A stretch of DNA of 64,000 bases from the NCBI GenBank assembly GCA_041946825.1, contig JBHGBD010000001.1:62001-126000 (forward strand). Reading direction: 5' to 3'. The number at the start of each line of letters is the position of its first letter. Position 1 is the first letter of the stretch. Positions 29,201 through 37,059 of the stretch are shown here, piece after piece. A model generated the notes under the pieces. It searched no databases. It was not told where the DNA came from and saw only the letters and a list, made by a program, of their open reading frames with translations. The stretch is from CAZTHM01 sp041946825. GTDB taxonomy: Bacteria > Acidobacteriota > Terriglobia > UBA7540. A program made the position numbers and the translations under genes.

Positions 29201-30149
29201 TGGCCGAGAATTGGGAGGAGAAGTTCAGTCCATCGACGTTGAAGGAGGATGTATGTAGGGAAATTTGTTGCGTTTCGATTTTCCCCTCGGCGCTCCAGAC
29301 TTGGTTGCGGTATGTCACCTCGCTTCGGATCTCAACCGTTCCTGCACGCAGGTCAGGAAGGCCAAGGCTCTTCGCCAGCCCTTTGATATCACCATTTGCC
29401 TGAAGGGAGAGCGAGGCAGTGGGGTTTGCCCAGTCGGTGAGGCGAAGAGAGCCATTTCCGCGCAGGCCAGCGCATTTCCACATAAACGACGTGACCTTGA
29501 ATCTTCCGGGTGACAATTCGAATTCGCTGCTCAGCGCGATGTCGGGAAGTGGTCGGTCGTGGGATTTGATGCGGAGTTCGGACGTCGACAAACTCCCCGT
29601 GTAATTAAGGGAGCCTTTCTGACGCAGCAGAAAAGCGACATTCTGTGCTTCCACATTAAGGAACAGACGCTGCTCATTCCAATAGAACTGAGTGCGGGCG
29701 AGCGTCACCCTCTCAACCAGAACGTCAGTGGAATCCATTCGGGGTAGCAGGGAGACCAACGGCTCCGGCACATTGGTGGTGCCGTTTGGTTGCGTGGAGA
29801 CGTGGATAACCGCCTCGTCCCAATCCAAACTGTGCAAGAGAATCTTGCGGAGCACGAGCGAAGATAAGTGTAATTGAACAACCATCGTCTTGGCCGAAAA
29901 CAAGGGAGGATCCGCGGCGGACTCTCTCCCACGAAGCACGATTTCATGAAAGGTTGCACGCAGGAGCAAGGGATTAAATTTAAATGACGCAACATGGATC
30001 TTCCCGCCGGTCAGATTCTCCAGTCCGGTGACTATGCGCCGCCCAATAACGCCTTGAGCCCAAGGCGTGCTCAGGATCCCGGCGGCAAGGAACACGAGGA
30101 CCGTGAGAGCGCCCAAACCATAAAGTAGTCTTCGGAACCGTCTCGACAT
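26226..30149 (-). CDS. tamB: TamB-like translocation and assembly protein (DUF490/AsmA-like)
   Basis: 1307 residues. TamB proteins span the periplasm as a hydrophobic beta-taco groove that feeds lipids or barrel proteins toward an Omp85 partner. One N-terminal membrane helix (LLYGLGALTVLVFLAAGIL) anchors it. Then come hundreds of residues of repeating beta-strands, typical of the AsmA/TamB superfamily (FKFNPLLLRATFHEIVLRG near the start). The C-terminal DUF490 domain is recognisable by GTLQIISGEVVFRGNRYQLE, ISYRSDPPLPTSEIVSLLAF and the last strands. It is the third gene of an operon, 33 bases after the SurA-like gene, and downstream of an Omp85 gene, the classical tamA-tamB arrangement. Confidence 0.88.
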   Translation of the reverse strand: MSRRFRRLLYGLGALTVLVFLAAGILSTPWAQGVIGRRIVTGLENLTGGKIHVASFKFNPLLLRATFHEIVLRGRESAADPPLFSAKTMVVQLHLSSLVLRKILLHSLDWDEAVIHVSTQPNGTTNVPEPLVSLLPRMDSTDVLVERVTLARTQFYWNEQRLFLNVEAQNVAFLLRQKGSLNYTGSLSTSELRIKSHDRPLPDIALSSEFELSPGRFKVTSFMWKCAGLRGNGSLRLTDWANPTASLSLQANGDIKGLAKSLGLPDLRAGTVEIRSEVTYRNQVWSAEGKIETQQISLHTSSFNVDGLNFSSQFSANSREVEFPRFTASALGSVAEGHGRLVLLEPGPKFSVRARLRGLSLAALGSLSGASWARNPGYSAEFSGTLDAAWTGRFRDFESAFDLRLQPQLPPSPERVPLTGLVVGRATASPDFALEIRDAQFQTARSTLSARGSVSLRQARLALHLALADLADLSPALRIFGVPPASVPVKLNSQATFTGELSGPPTRPEFRGHIEIGSFQFRDSTWDRVEANVRAEPNLLEIASARLARGKSAVELTASIPLANWRLESSEPLRILARADRAPLEGLQSALALDYPIQGLLSGRLDLIGTFGNLSGRGEALVEKGAVLGEPIDRLSAKLRIENSTWYINDVLLKKGSGGVKGHADFNPLSRALAVDLSGSHFGLAEFDALKPSGKNSPIVQGQFGFEIRGSGTLDNPNFKASWHCRGVGVNGATVGDFEGQANWQGREVRLEIRSQGETGIISLDGTALTEAEWPFELSGTYTNLRVDPWLQLLSGRKRDARVFASGTVSLRGPVKDAKRIEVSTHSQTVEVRFPSVTWKNELPVDLHYANRKLTANRFRISGPSTALEIEGSIQLGPSPALALTAQGTSDATILSILDPGIQASGRSDVKLRVGGSPEHPLLYGTISVHGANLSYADFPFRLTGLTGEVALDGDRATLRPFRGTSGGGTVDLSGFVTFADTPRFNLQAILGQVRIRYPIDLTSVLDGTLKLTGSTERAQIGGELIVRRISPGENFNWLARLGEAAATSGVKPPALASPFAPLVRLDIQVSSASPVRFETHDLRLVGEIDMHLQGTLANPVQVGTLQIISGEVVFRGNRYQLEHGYINLTNPYRTQPVLDIEARTRVQRYDLTVNVSGPLERIRISYRSDPPLPTSEIVSLLAFGYASQEEMATQTNQPVQTVGASALLSQALSTGVSGRIQRLFGVSRIKVDPNLGGLGYTAGGARVTVEQQMTRDLTLTYVTTTTTSQQRIIQFEWNISDRISLLGLRDQNGILGMELKFRQRFK

Positions 30150-30182
30150 GCCGTTACTTTCCCGCCAGAATCGAACCGCGCG

Positions 30183-30839
30183 TCAGAAGTTGTGAATTTT
30201 GACGTGGTACGCTGACTTGAGCTCCTCCAACCAGGTCGTCAGTAGTTGATCGATCTTTTTTTGTACGAGAATTTCCCGAATTTGCGCCTCGACTTCATCC
30301 ACCGGAGGAACCGGTTGTTTGCTTTGTCGCGCGAATTCGCGAGCGAAGTCCTGTGCGTAGTAGGCCTCAATCTCCGAACGCTCGACCCAGGCCGCCGGCC
30401 GTAAGCGCTGGTCTATCAGCCTCAAGGTCAGAACCTCTGATTCCAGTCGGCTCAGAACTTGTTCTTCGGTCGCCCCCAGTACCAGTAAAGATTTTTGATA
30501 AGACTCTTCGGACGGATATTGACGCCGAACTTCTTCGAGGGTTTTTCTTGCCGCTTCGGTGATACCAGTACGGTCCACTTCTTCGGCCTCGGCTTCTTCT
30601 TCAAGGAGTTTTTGTTCAATAAGACGATCTCGTGCCTGCTCAAACGCCCCCGAGTCGAGCGTCTCAGGATTCGAAGAACCCTTGAGAAAGAGTTCGAAGC
30701 GGTGTTCTGCATTGACATCGCTTTCCGTGATCGCGGCGTTGCCTACTGAGGCTGCAACGCGGTCGAGAGTCTCCGCATCCGCAGACGTAAGCCAGCAGGT
30801 CATCGCAACCGTCGCAAGCACCACTCGAGTGAGTATCAA
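30183..30839 (-). CDS. SurA N-domain-like periplasmic chaperone without a PPIase domain
   Basis: 218 residues. Signal peptide MILTRVVLATVAMTCWLTSADA. DRVAASVGNAAITESDVN is the standard opening of SurA-type chaperones, and the helical middle (QARDRLIEQKLLEEEAE, RRQYPSEESYQKSLLVLGAT, LIDQRLRPAAWVERSEIEAYYAQ) matches their N-terminal chaperone core. The parvulin isomerase domain expected next is absent, and the protein ends after a C-terminal helix. It should hold unfolded outer-membrane proteins without isomerase activity. The gene start overlaps the Omp85 stop by four bases, so chaperone and Omp85 are translationally coupled. Confidence 0.75.
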   Translation of the reverse strand: MILTRVVLATVAMTCWLTSADAETLDRVAASVGNAAITESDVNAEHRFELFLKGSSNPETLDSGAFEQARDRLIEQKLLEEEAEAEEVDRTGITEAARKTLEEVRRQYPSEESYQKSLLVLGATEEQVLSRLESEVLTLRLIDQRLRPAAWVERSEIEAYYAQDFAREFARQSKQPVPPVDEVEAQIREILVQKKIDQLLTTWLEELKSAYHVKIHNF

Positions 30840-33742
30840 AAGCTTTGGCCGATGCTCAACGAAAACTGAATATGCGCTAATCGCCTGACCTCCGCAATCC
30901 CCGCCGGATCAACGCTTTTGTCGATGATCTGAAAGCGGGGCGGATTGAAGTTATAGCCCACATCAAAGCGCACCGGCCCTACAGGGGTCCGGTAGCGGAT
31001 TCCCAGACCCGCCACATGCGAAGTGTAATCAAGGTCGGTAGGCGAATTCTGCACGAATTTCAACAGCCTCATGCGCCGGATGGTGGAGAAGACGTTTCCG
31101 GCGTCGTGAAAGAGCACCACGCCAAACCGTCCTCCTGCAAACCGGCTGCGGAGCTCGAGCGAATTCAGAAAAAGCGCGTTACCTCCGATAGGGAAACCGG
31201 TCACGGGGTCTCGGGGGCCAGCTTGGTTCACGGAAAAGCCGCGATGTGATTCGCTGCCGCCCATGAAGAAACGCTCGGGCAAGGGGATTTCTCCCGTGGC
31301 GGTCACTGGTCCGACAGTGGACTCGACCGCAAAGCGGGTGTTGCGAGCGAACGTCAGATGCGGCGTCAAGCGGTAATAGGTGGCGTTCTGGCCTGAAAAG
31401 CGGACGAAATTCGATTGCGACCCGAGTTGTTTCCAGGAGACTCCGGCGTCAGCAAGGGAGTATGAGCCATCGGTGGCGTCCGTCGGTTCGTCGCGATGGT
31501 CGTTGGCATAGCTTAGGCCCAGCATCGCCACACGCGCCGGGCGGCTGACCAGAGGGATCTCTTCAGGACGGATTCGAAGCGAACTTTCATCAACCCGCAC
31601 ACGCCGGAAAGTATACCGACCCTGGATGTAAGCTGCGGGGCTGAACTGCTTCTCCACCGCCACCGAGGCTTCGACGCGTTCGGCGGCGAATGTGAGTATG
31701 TTCTGACTCTTCTCCCCAAGGGCCGATATCCGGAGATTCAAATCCCGCCGCGTCGGAAATCGCGGAATCAAGTAACTGAAAGCGCCCCCCTTGTCGAGCG
31801 TGGACAGACGTCCGCGAAGGCTGGCGCTCTGCGCGCGGCCTCCGACATTCAGCCGCGTCAACTCCAATGATAGCCGGGGACTGGCCTTCAATTGTCCCTG
31901 GGGTTCGTTCCCCGCTAGTCGGCCGACATCGATCCCAAACCCGTACCCGACAGTCCACCGCCTCGCTTCTTCCACATGCACCAGAACCGTTTTGGTCGTT
32001 TCCGGTACCTGAGGGTCTTGTGCCGCGATCTGGACTTGACTGAACGTCCCCAGATCATAAAGCCTGCGCTGAGACTCCAGGACGCTGCTCTGCCGCAGGG
32101 GTTCGTCCGGGTGGATGTCGAGTTCTCGCCGGATGATTCCCTCGCGCGTGTGCTCGTTTCCCATGATGACGATCCTTTGAATTTTCTCCTGTGGCCCGGG
32201 CTCAATTTCAAACTGTAGGTCTACTTGGTGATCGCTGCTGGCAGGCGCGGTTTTCCAATTTGCCGTCGCCCGAGCAAAGCCACGGTCGGCGAGATAGTTG
32301 AGGATAAATTCACGATCGATTTGCGCCCGCGAGGGGGAATAGGGCTGCCCCGCCTTGCACAACAGAGACTGCCACATGTCTTTCCGGAGGTCTATATCGA
32401 CCCCCGTCATCATGAGCTGATGGATAACAGTGCGGGGACCTTCGTCAATTATAAAGGTGACCGAAAGTGACCTGATTGAGTGCGCGCTGGGATACTCGAC
32501 ACGGCTGTCGACCCGGGCTTCGAGGTACCCCCGGAATTCGTAGAGGGCTTTTAGGGCTTCCTTATCCCGCCGAAGCATTTCGCGACTAAAGAGCCCCCGC
32601 TCACGAAAGAAATCTCGCGGATGGATAGATAGCACGGTGATGAGATCTTTGGAAGGAACATGGTGGTTGCCTTCGAATTGGTAGCCTGCAAACTCTCCTT
32701 GCTGTCCGAGCTCTACTGAGTAAATGATATCGACTTGCCGAGGCGCCTGCTGGACCGAGTAGTCTGTCTTGACTTTTACGGCGTAGTAACCCTGCTGCTC
32801 AAAGTAGTTTTGCAGGATTTCACCGCCACGGCCCACTGCCGTATCGTCAATCGTTCCTTCCCGGAAGAACGGGAGGAGTTCCTTGATTTTTCCCTTTGAT
32901 ACTCGCGTTCCCACAACCTTGACGCGGACGAGGGGTCCTTCATCGATTTGCACGACCAGATCTTCGCTTCTCCCCTCGTCGGTTTGGATTCGGCTGACAT
33001 TTGTCGCCGTTGCCTGTAATCGCCCGCGCGCCGAATAAAATCGGCGGAGCCGGAAAAGCCCACGCTCGAGCTGGCTGGAATTGAGGTGTGATTTTCGGCG
33101 CCAGCCGCAAATTGAAGCCAGCTTTGCCGAGGGTACTGTTGCATTGCCACGAAATTCAACTTTGTTCAAGCGCGCCGGAACGCCCGGATCGACTGAGAAG
33201 ACTACCTCGGCCACTTGCGTCTCTGCCTCGGGTCGAACGTTAGGAACGATCTGTGAGCGATAGTACCCATTCTCGGTGAGGACCGCCGCCAACCGTTGCT
33301 TCCCTTCGTCCAGCTTGCTCGTTTCGATCGGCTCGCCGAGTCGCAGGCGCGACGCGGTGACCAGCACGCTGGGATTAATGTCGTCGGGTGCGCCCTCTAC
33401 CCGCACCACTCCCACAAAAAATGTCGCGCGGGCGACGAGCACGAGTTCAATTCCTCCCTCCGTCGGGTGAGTATCGGCTCTTAACTCCTGGAATCGCCCC
33501 GTGGCGTAAAGGTTCTTCAGCGTCTGCCTGATCTTCTCTCTGTCGAGAGGCTCACCCGTCTTTTGCACAACCGCAGAGGCAAAATCCTGGAGGCGAAGAT
33601 TGGCGTCACAATCGAGCCGAATTCGAGTGACCAGCTTGCCCCAGCTTGCATTGTCCGCAGAATCTTGTCCCAAGGCCGGTTGAGTTGCTCCCGCCAAAAA
33701 GATTGCCACGCAGAGGGAGGACATGGCGAGGATCGAGACCAC
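30836..33742 (-). CDS. Omp85-family outer-membrane assembly protein (BamA/TamA-like) with about seven POTRA repeats
   Basis: 968 residues from GTG 33742 (ATG at 33724 also possible). Signal region SILAMSSLCVAIFLAGATQPALG. By eye I count seven POTRA-like repeats up to about residue 595, each with the FQGN/VEG-type first strand and a helix pair ending in a G-Y/F segment (for example VEGAPDDINPSVLVTASRLR, VEFRGNATVPSAKL, YQFEGNHHVPSKDL, IVIMGNEHTREGIIRRELDI). BamA has five and TamA three. The 16-strand barrel follows, with the loop-6 motif seen as MGGSESHRGFSV and a terminal strand ending SLSIGQSF. Its operon partners, a SurA-like chaperone and TamB, suggest a TamA-type or hybrid role. Confidence 0.88.
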   Translation of the reverse strand: MVSILAMSSLCVAIFLAGATQPALGQDSADNASWGKLVTRIRLDCDANLRLQDFASAVVQKTGEPLDREKIRQTLKNLYATGRFQELRADTHPTEGGIELVLVARATFFVGVVRVEGAPDDINPSVLVTASRLRLGEPIETSKLDEGKQRLAAVLTENGYYRSQIVPNVRPEAETQVAEVVFSVDPGVPARLNKVEFRGNATVPSAKLASICGWRRKSHLNSSQLERGLFRLRRFYSARGRLQATATNVSRIQTDEGRSEDLVVQIDEGPLVRVKVVGTRVSKGKIKELLPFFREGTIDDTAVGRGGEILQNYFEQQGYYAVKVKTDYSVQQAPRQVDIIYSVELGQQGEFAGYQFEGNHHVPSKDLITVLSIHPRDFFRERGLFSREMLRRDKEALKALYEFRGYLEARVDSRVEYPSAHSIRSLSVTFIIDEGPRTVIHQLMMTGVDIDLRKDMWQSLLCKAGQPYSPSRAQIDREFILNYLADRGFARATANWKTAPASSDHQVDLQFEIEPGPQEKIQRIVIMGNEHTREGIIRRELDIHPDEPLRQSSVLESQRRLYDLGTFSQVQIAAQDPQVPETTKTVLVHVEEARRWTVGYGFGIDVGRLAGNEPQGQLKASPRLSLELTRLNVGGRAQSASLRGRLSTLDKGGAFSYLIPRFPTRRDLNLRISALGEKSQNILTFAAERVEASVAVEKQFSPAAYIQGRYTFRRVRVDESSLRIRPEEIPLVSRPARVAMLGLSYANDHRDEPTDATDGSYSLADAGVSWKQLGSQSNFVRFSGQNATYYRLTPHLTFARNTRFAVESTVGPVTATGEIPLPERFFMGGSESHRGFSVNQAGPRDPVTGFPIGGNALFLNSLELRSRFAGGRFGVVLFHDAGNVFSTIRRMRLLKFVQNSPTDLDYTSHVAGLGIRYRTPVGPVRFDVGYNFNPPRFQIIDKSVDPAGIAEVRRLAHIQFSLSIGQSF

Positions 33743-33866
33743 GGATGGTCTTGAAGACTTGTCGGGAGGGATCTCGACAAGGGGAAAAAACTTAGAACTG
33801 CTGACCGTGCGTTTGGACGGCGAGATGCGGCCTCACTCCTGGCTTAAGAGAGTCCTGAACTGCGGA

Positions 33867-33902
33867 CTTCATCATTATACGTCGGTATGCGCCGCAGAAG
33901 GG
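33867..33902 (-). promoter_or_regulatory. Possible promoter of the Omp85-SurA-TamB operon
   Basis: On the minus strand a perfect TATAAT lies at 33879-33874, about 130 bases ahead of the Omp85 start. There is no good -35 box at 16-18 bases, so an activator-dependent or weak promoter is all that can be claimed. Confidence 0.3.
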
Positions 33903-33944
33903 CCATGGAGTTAGGATTTTATGCGGGTTAAGGTCGGACCACCG

Positions 33945-35021
33945 CTATGGCGTTAGCCACAAGCTGGGATTCGCCTGCCATCGGGGCATGCCGCTTTCCG
34001 GCACGTAGAGGGAACAAACACAACGCTGGCAAATGGGATTAGTGGGAACGTCCAATTCTGCGCGGAAGCGCATCGCCTCCTGACCATTCAGAACTTCGGT
34101 GAGAGGACCGTCTTGGAGGTTCCCAATCGATGGTTGGAAGAAACATGGCCGGACGGTGCCGTCGGCTTCGATAACTGCCGAAACCCAAGGGGCGTTACAG
34201 CGAGGGGCTGTTGGCGGAACCTGGCCGAGATGAGCCCGAAAATGTTGGACAATCCCCCGCAGCTTGCCGGCGTTCTCCCGAATGAATCCGGAGTCAATGT
34301 CGTTGGCATTCTCGCGATTCAAAGCTTCGATCTCCGATCCGAGAGCCTCGACTTCGGCCGGTCCGAGGCCGATGGTATTCTGGCGGTCTGGCGTCCAACC
34401 CTCGGGCCGGTTGAAGGCGTGTGAAGTCACATCAACCGCCAGGAAAGAGATGGAATTGAGTTTCATCCCTTTGGCTGTCCGAACGGTCTCGCGAAGGTGT
34501 GTGCAGTTGCCTCGCTGAATCGTCGTGCGCGCATGAACAGCAAATTCGGAGCGGATTCTGCGAAGACTTCTGACTCCTTCTGCCAGGCGCTCAAACGCTC
34601 GCGGGACATTGCGGATTTGGTTGTGGATCGCAGGCGGGCCATCGAGAGAGACAATGACATCATCGAAGTGATCGACCACCATCGAGGCATGGCGCGCCAG
34701 CGGCAGTCCCGCCGTCAGGAGCGTTAACCGCATTCCCTCCTTGCGAAACGCCGCCGCGAGCTGCGCGAGGTCAGAGTGCATCAGAGGTTCGCCGCCGGAG
34801 AAGACGACCCATCGTACATGCAGCGCCCGCAGCGATTCCAAATGAGGTTGGAGGTCTGAAGCGGTTATTTCGCGGACTTGACGGATCTTCCAAATGTCGC
34901 ACATCAGGCAGCGGCAGTTGCAGCGGTTGTGAGGCAAGAGGACGAGAACGGGAAGCGAGCTGATGCGATGAATTCCGTGATAGCTCGTTCTGCACGAATT
35001 TTGACCAAGCGGGGTGTTCAT
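33945..35021 (-). CDS. Radical SAM protein with SPASM-like C-terminus
   Basis: 358 residues, last gene of the radical SAM operon. The 4Fe-4S motif is C34-x3-C38-x2-C41 in NRCNCRCLMCDIWK. GGEP follows in VVFSGGEPLM, and IVSLDGP is the usual SAM-binding strand. After residue 270 come cysteines in APRCNAPWVSAVIEADGTV, RPCFFQ and CQRCVC, the layout of a SPASM or twitch auxiliary-cluster region. Such enzymes modify peptides, lipids or small metabolites through a 5'-deoxyadenosyl radical. It overlaps the amidohydrolase stop by four bases (ATGA). No precursor peptide gene is visible, so a small-molecule or lipid substrate is as likely as a peptide. Unlike its neighbours it lacks a cobalamin-type domain. 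Confidence 0.88.
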   Translation of the reverse strand: MNTPLGQNSCRTSYHGIHRISSLPVLVLLPHNRCNCRCLMCDIWKIRQVREITASDLQPHLESLRALHVRWVVFSGGEPLMHSDLAQLAAAFRKEGMRLTLLTAGLPLARHASMVVDHFDDVIVSLDGPPAIHNQIRNVPRAFERLAEGVRSLRRIRSEFAVHARTTIQRGNCTHLRETVRTAKGMKLNSISFLAVDVTSHAFNRPEGWTPDRQNTIGLGPAEVEALGSEIEALNRENANDIDSGFIRENAGKLRGIVQHFRAHLGQVPPTAPRCNAPWVSAVIEADGTVRPCFFQPSIGNLQDGPLTEVLNGQEAMRFRAELDVPTNPICQRCVCSLYVPESGMPRWQANPSLWLTP

Positions 35022-36289
35022 GCTGGCATTACCGACCTACCGGCCAGTCGGACGGGCAATGGCAGGTGGGCTGATGTCTCCTCAAACAGTCGGGCCAGCG
35101 GGGCTCGGACCCACCGTTTGACCCCGCCGGTTTGCATCGCCGAGAAGCCAATCCAACTATCTGAAGGGAAACGATTTAGATATTCATCTGACATCGACTG
35201 TGGATTTCCAGCCACAATCGTCAACTCCACATCTTCGACGCTTGACGCGGCCAAAATGTCGGCCGGCGTCCCACCTTTGTCTCTTACCGCGACGACATCC
35301 CCCACCGAGCCGACCTCCAAGCGCCCTTCGCCGTCCCCCAATTGCAATACCCTTGCCGCCTCTTCTGTGACCATCCCGTAGAGTCGGTGTGAGCCTACAG
35401 ATGTAGTATGACTGGCAAGGCGCATCTCGTCGAGCAGGTCGCCCGCGCCGGTCAAGGCGGAATCGCTCCCCAGTGCCACGCGCCGGTGCCGGCGAAGCTC
35501 CTCCAAGCTGAGCGTCTTCCCGAGCGTGAACAGGTTCGAACTCGGGCACCAGACGATGCCGGCCCCGCGCGCCTCAACGAGCGCCCGCCCTCGCGCGTCG
35601 AGCCCGACGGCATGTATGATGACTGTGCGCGCATCGAGCGCGCCCAGTTCGTGCAGCGTGAAGATCTCCCGCGCGCTCGTCTGGTCGGTGCCTTCCGCGA
35701 GGTGAATCAGGAACGGCGCGCCTTCAGGCGTGGCGCGAAAACGCGCCGCAATATCCTTTTCGAGCGCCAGCGAATGCGCCCAGCCATAACGGCTGACGAC
35801 CCGCACGGGAAAATCCCCGCCGAAAACTTCTTCATCGTAGGGGTTGTGGTGGCAGACCGTCGTCACGCCGCAGAGCAGGTTCTTGATGGCGCCCCACCAG
35901 AGCCGCACGCGCTTGGGCACGCCCAAGTGCTCACGCACCGGCGATTCGTCGGGCCGAAAGATATCGCCCGCCCAATCCCGAAAATTCGCATAAGGCCCAC
36001 TGCCCAAACGCGGGAAGAGGTTGAATTCCAGATGATCGTGGGCGTTGATCAAACCGGGAAGCAACAAATACCCCGGCAGATCAACCGTCATTTCCTCGCG
36101 CTTTGCCCGGGCCGAATGCCCCGCCGGTTGGGGGAGAATCTCGCGGATGCGCCCGTCTTTGATGACGACATCGGCGCGCACGGCGGTTTGCGCGTCGAGC
36201 GCCACACGCGCCCCGGTCAGGCGAAGCGTGCCGGTACGAGAACGCGCTTGGTGATTCTCGACCCCGGGCTCGACCGCGAGGCGATTCAC
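35018..36289 (-). CDS. Amidohydrolase-superfamily deaminase/hydrolase (COG0402-like)
   Basis: 423 residues. It is a metal-dependent hydrolase of the chlorohydrolase/adenosine-deaminase-like branch. Metal ligands are readable: His84 and His86 in NAHDHLEF, a His in FLIHLAEG, a His in VIIHAVGLD and Asp in ALGSDSAL. Flanking beta-strands (TLRLTGARVALD; VGDVVAVRD) form the small barrel typical of this group, which includes 5'-deoxyadenosine, MTA and SAH deaminases. GTG 36289 overlaps the previous stop (GTGA) with GGAGGAA just upstream, and its own stop overlaps the next start. In an operon of six radical SAM and two methyltransferase genes, removal of 5'-deoxyadenosine or SAH is an attractive but unproven role. 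The alternative is a step on the pathway substrate. Confidence 0.78.
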   Translation of the reverse strand: MNRLAVEPGVENHQARSRTGTLRLTGARVALDAQTAVRADVVIKDGRIREILPQPAGHSARAKREEMTVDLPGYLLLPGLINAHDHLEFNLFPRLGSGPYANFRDWAGDIFRPDESPVREHLGVPKRVRLWWGAIKNLLCGVTTVCHHNPYDEEVFGGDFPVRVVSRYGWAHSLALEKDIAARFRATPEGAPFLIHLAEGTDQTSAREIFTLHELGALDARTVIIHAVGLDARGRALVEARGAGIVWCPSSNLFTLGKTLSLEELRRHRRVALGSDSALTGAGDLLDEMRLASHTTSVGSHRLYGMVTEEAARVLQLGDGEGRLEVGSVGDVVAVRDKGGTPADILAASSVEDVELTIVAGNPQSMSDEYLNRFPSDSWIGFSAMQTGGVKRWVRAPLARLFEETSAHLPLPVRLAGRSVMPA

Positions 36290-37059
36290 TCGACTTCCTC
36301 CCCGGCTGCGGACACGCGGCTGAAACGAAAGACGTAGAGAGCGGGGCCCTCGCAGGAGGCGGAAAACAAGTGCGGCTTTCCGCGCCGCATGAAGATTTCC
36401 CGCTCGGGCTCGCCGAAGCGCGGCTCCGCGAATTGGACTACGCGAAATCCCGCCTGCTCGAAGGCCTTCCGCACGCCCGTGAGGGTGTGGGCATGGCTCG
36501 GAACCTCAATAACTTCCGCCCCGTCGTGAAACGTCCGCCGCCAGCCGCGCGCGTGGGCGAGGGGATGGAAATCGCTTAGGAGGACGTCGGACCCGGGCGC
36601 CGCCACGCGAGCCAATTCGCGTGCCAGAGTGTCAATGTCGCGGAGGTGCCCGGCGGCAAGCGAGCACAAGACGAGGTCGGCGCTCGAAGTGGGGAAGGGA
36701 AGCGCCACGCAATCGCCGCGAACGACGCGGCCACGAAGCGCGGGCTTGGCGGACGCCTGGCCGAGCATCCCCTGCGAAAGATCCACGCCGGAACCCGGCC
36801 ACGCGCCCCAGGCCAGGAGTTTCTCCAGCCAGCGGCCGGTGCCGCAGGCAACATCGAGGACTCGCTTGCCCGACACGGCCGGCAGGAGGGGCTTGAGCAC
36901 GCGTTCTTCGAGTGCGTGCAGCGGATTGGGCGCGTCGTAGCGGGCCGCCCAGCGGTTGTAAGCCTCGACCAGCGAGACGCGCCGCTCCGCGCCCGCGCCG
37001 TCAGTCGCCACGCCGCCGAACTCGCGAGCGCGCGCATCACGGTACAACGGCGCGCTCAC
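36286..37059 (-). CDS. Class I SAM-dependent methyltransferase
   Basis: 257 residues from GTG 37059, which overlaps the stop of the radical SAM gene before it (GTGA) and has AAGGAGG seven bases upstream. A longer frame to 37185 lies inside the previous gene and is not needed. The Rossmann motifs are clear: VLDVACGTGRW (motif I), GVDLSQGML, RGDCVALPFPTSSADLVLCS and the later ELARVAAPGSDVLLSDF. It looks like the UbiE/Methyltransf_11 group acting on a small molecule. The substrate is unknown; tight coupling on both sides places it in the same pathway as the radical SAM enzymes. Confidence 0.85.
   Translation of the reverse strand: MSAPLYRDARAREFGGVATDGAGAERRVSLVEAYNRWAARYDAPNPLHALEERVLKPLLPAVSGKRVLDVACGTGRWLEKLLAWGAWPGSGVDLSQGMLGQASAKPALRGRVVRGDCVALPFPTSSADLVLCSLAAGHLRDIDTLARELARVAAPGSDVLLSDFHPLAHARGWRRTFHDGAEVIEVPSHAHTLTGVRKAFEQAGFRVVQFAEPRFGEPEREIFMRRGKPHLFSASCEGPALYVFRFSRVSAAGEEVE

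Noticed and set aside
35408..36337. Plus-strand open frame (309 codons) opposite the amidohydrolase
   Set aside because: The minus-strand product has intact metal ligands and overlaps its neighbours properly; the plus-strand one has no recognisable motif.
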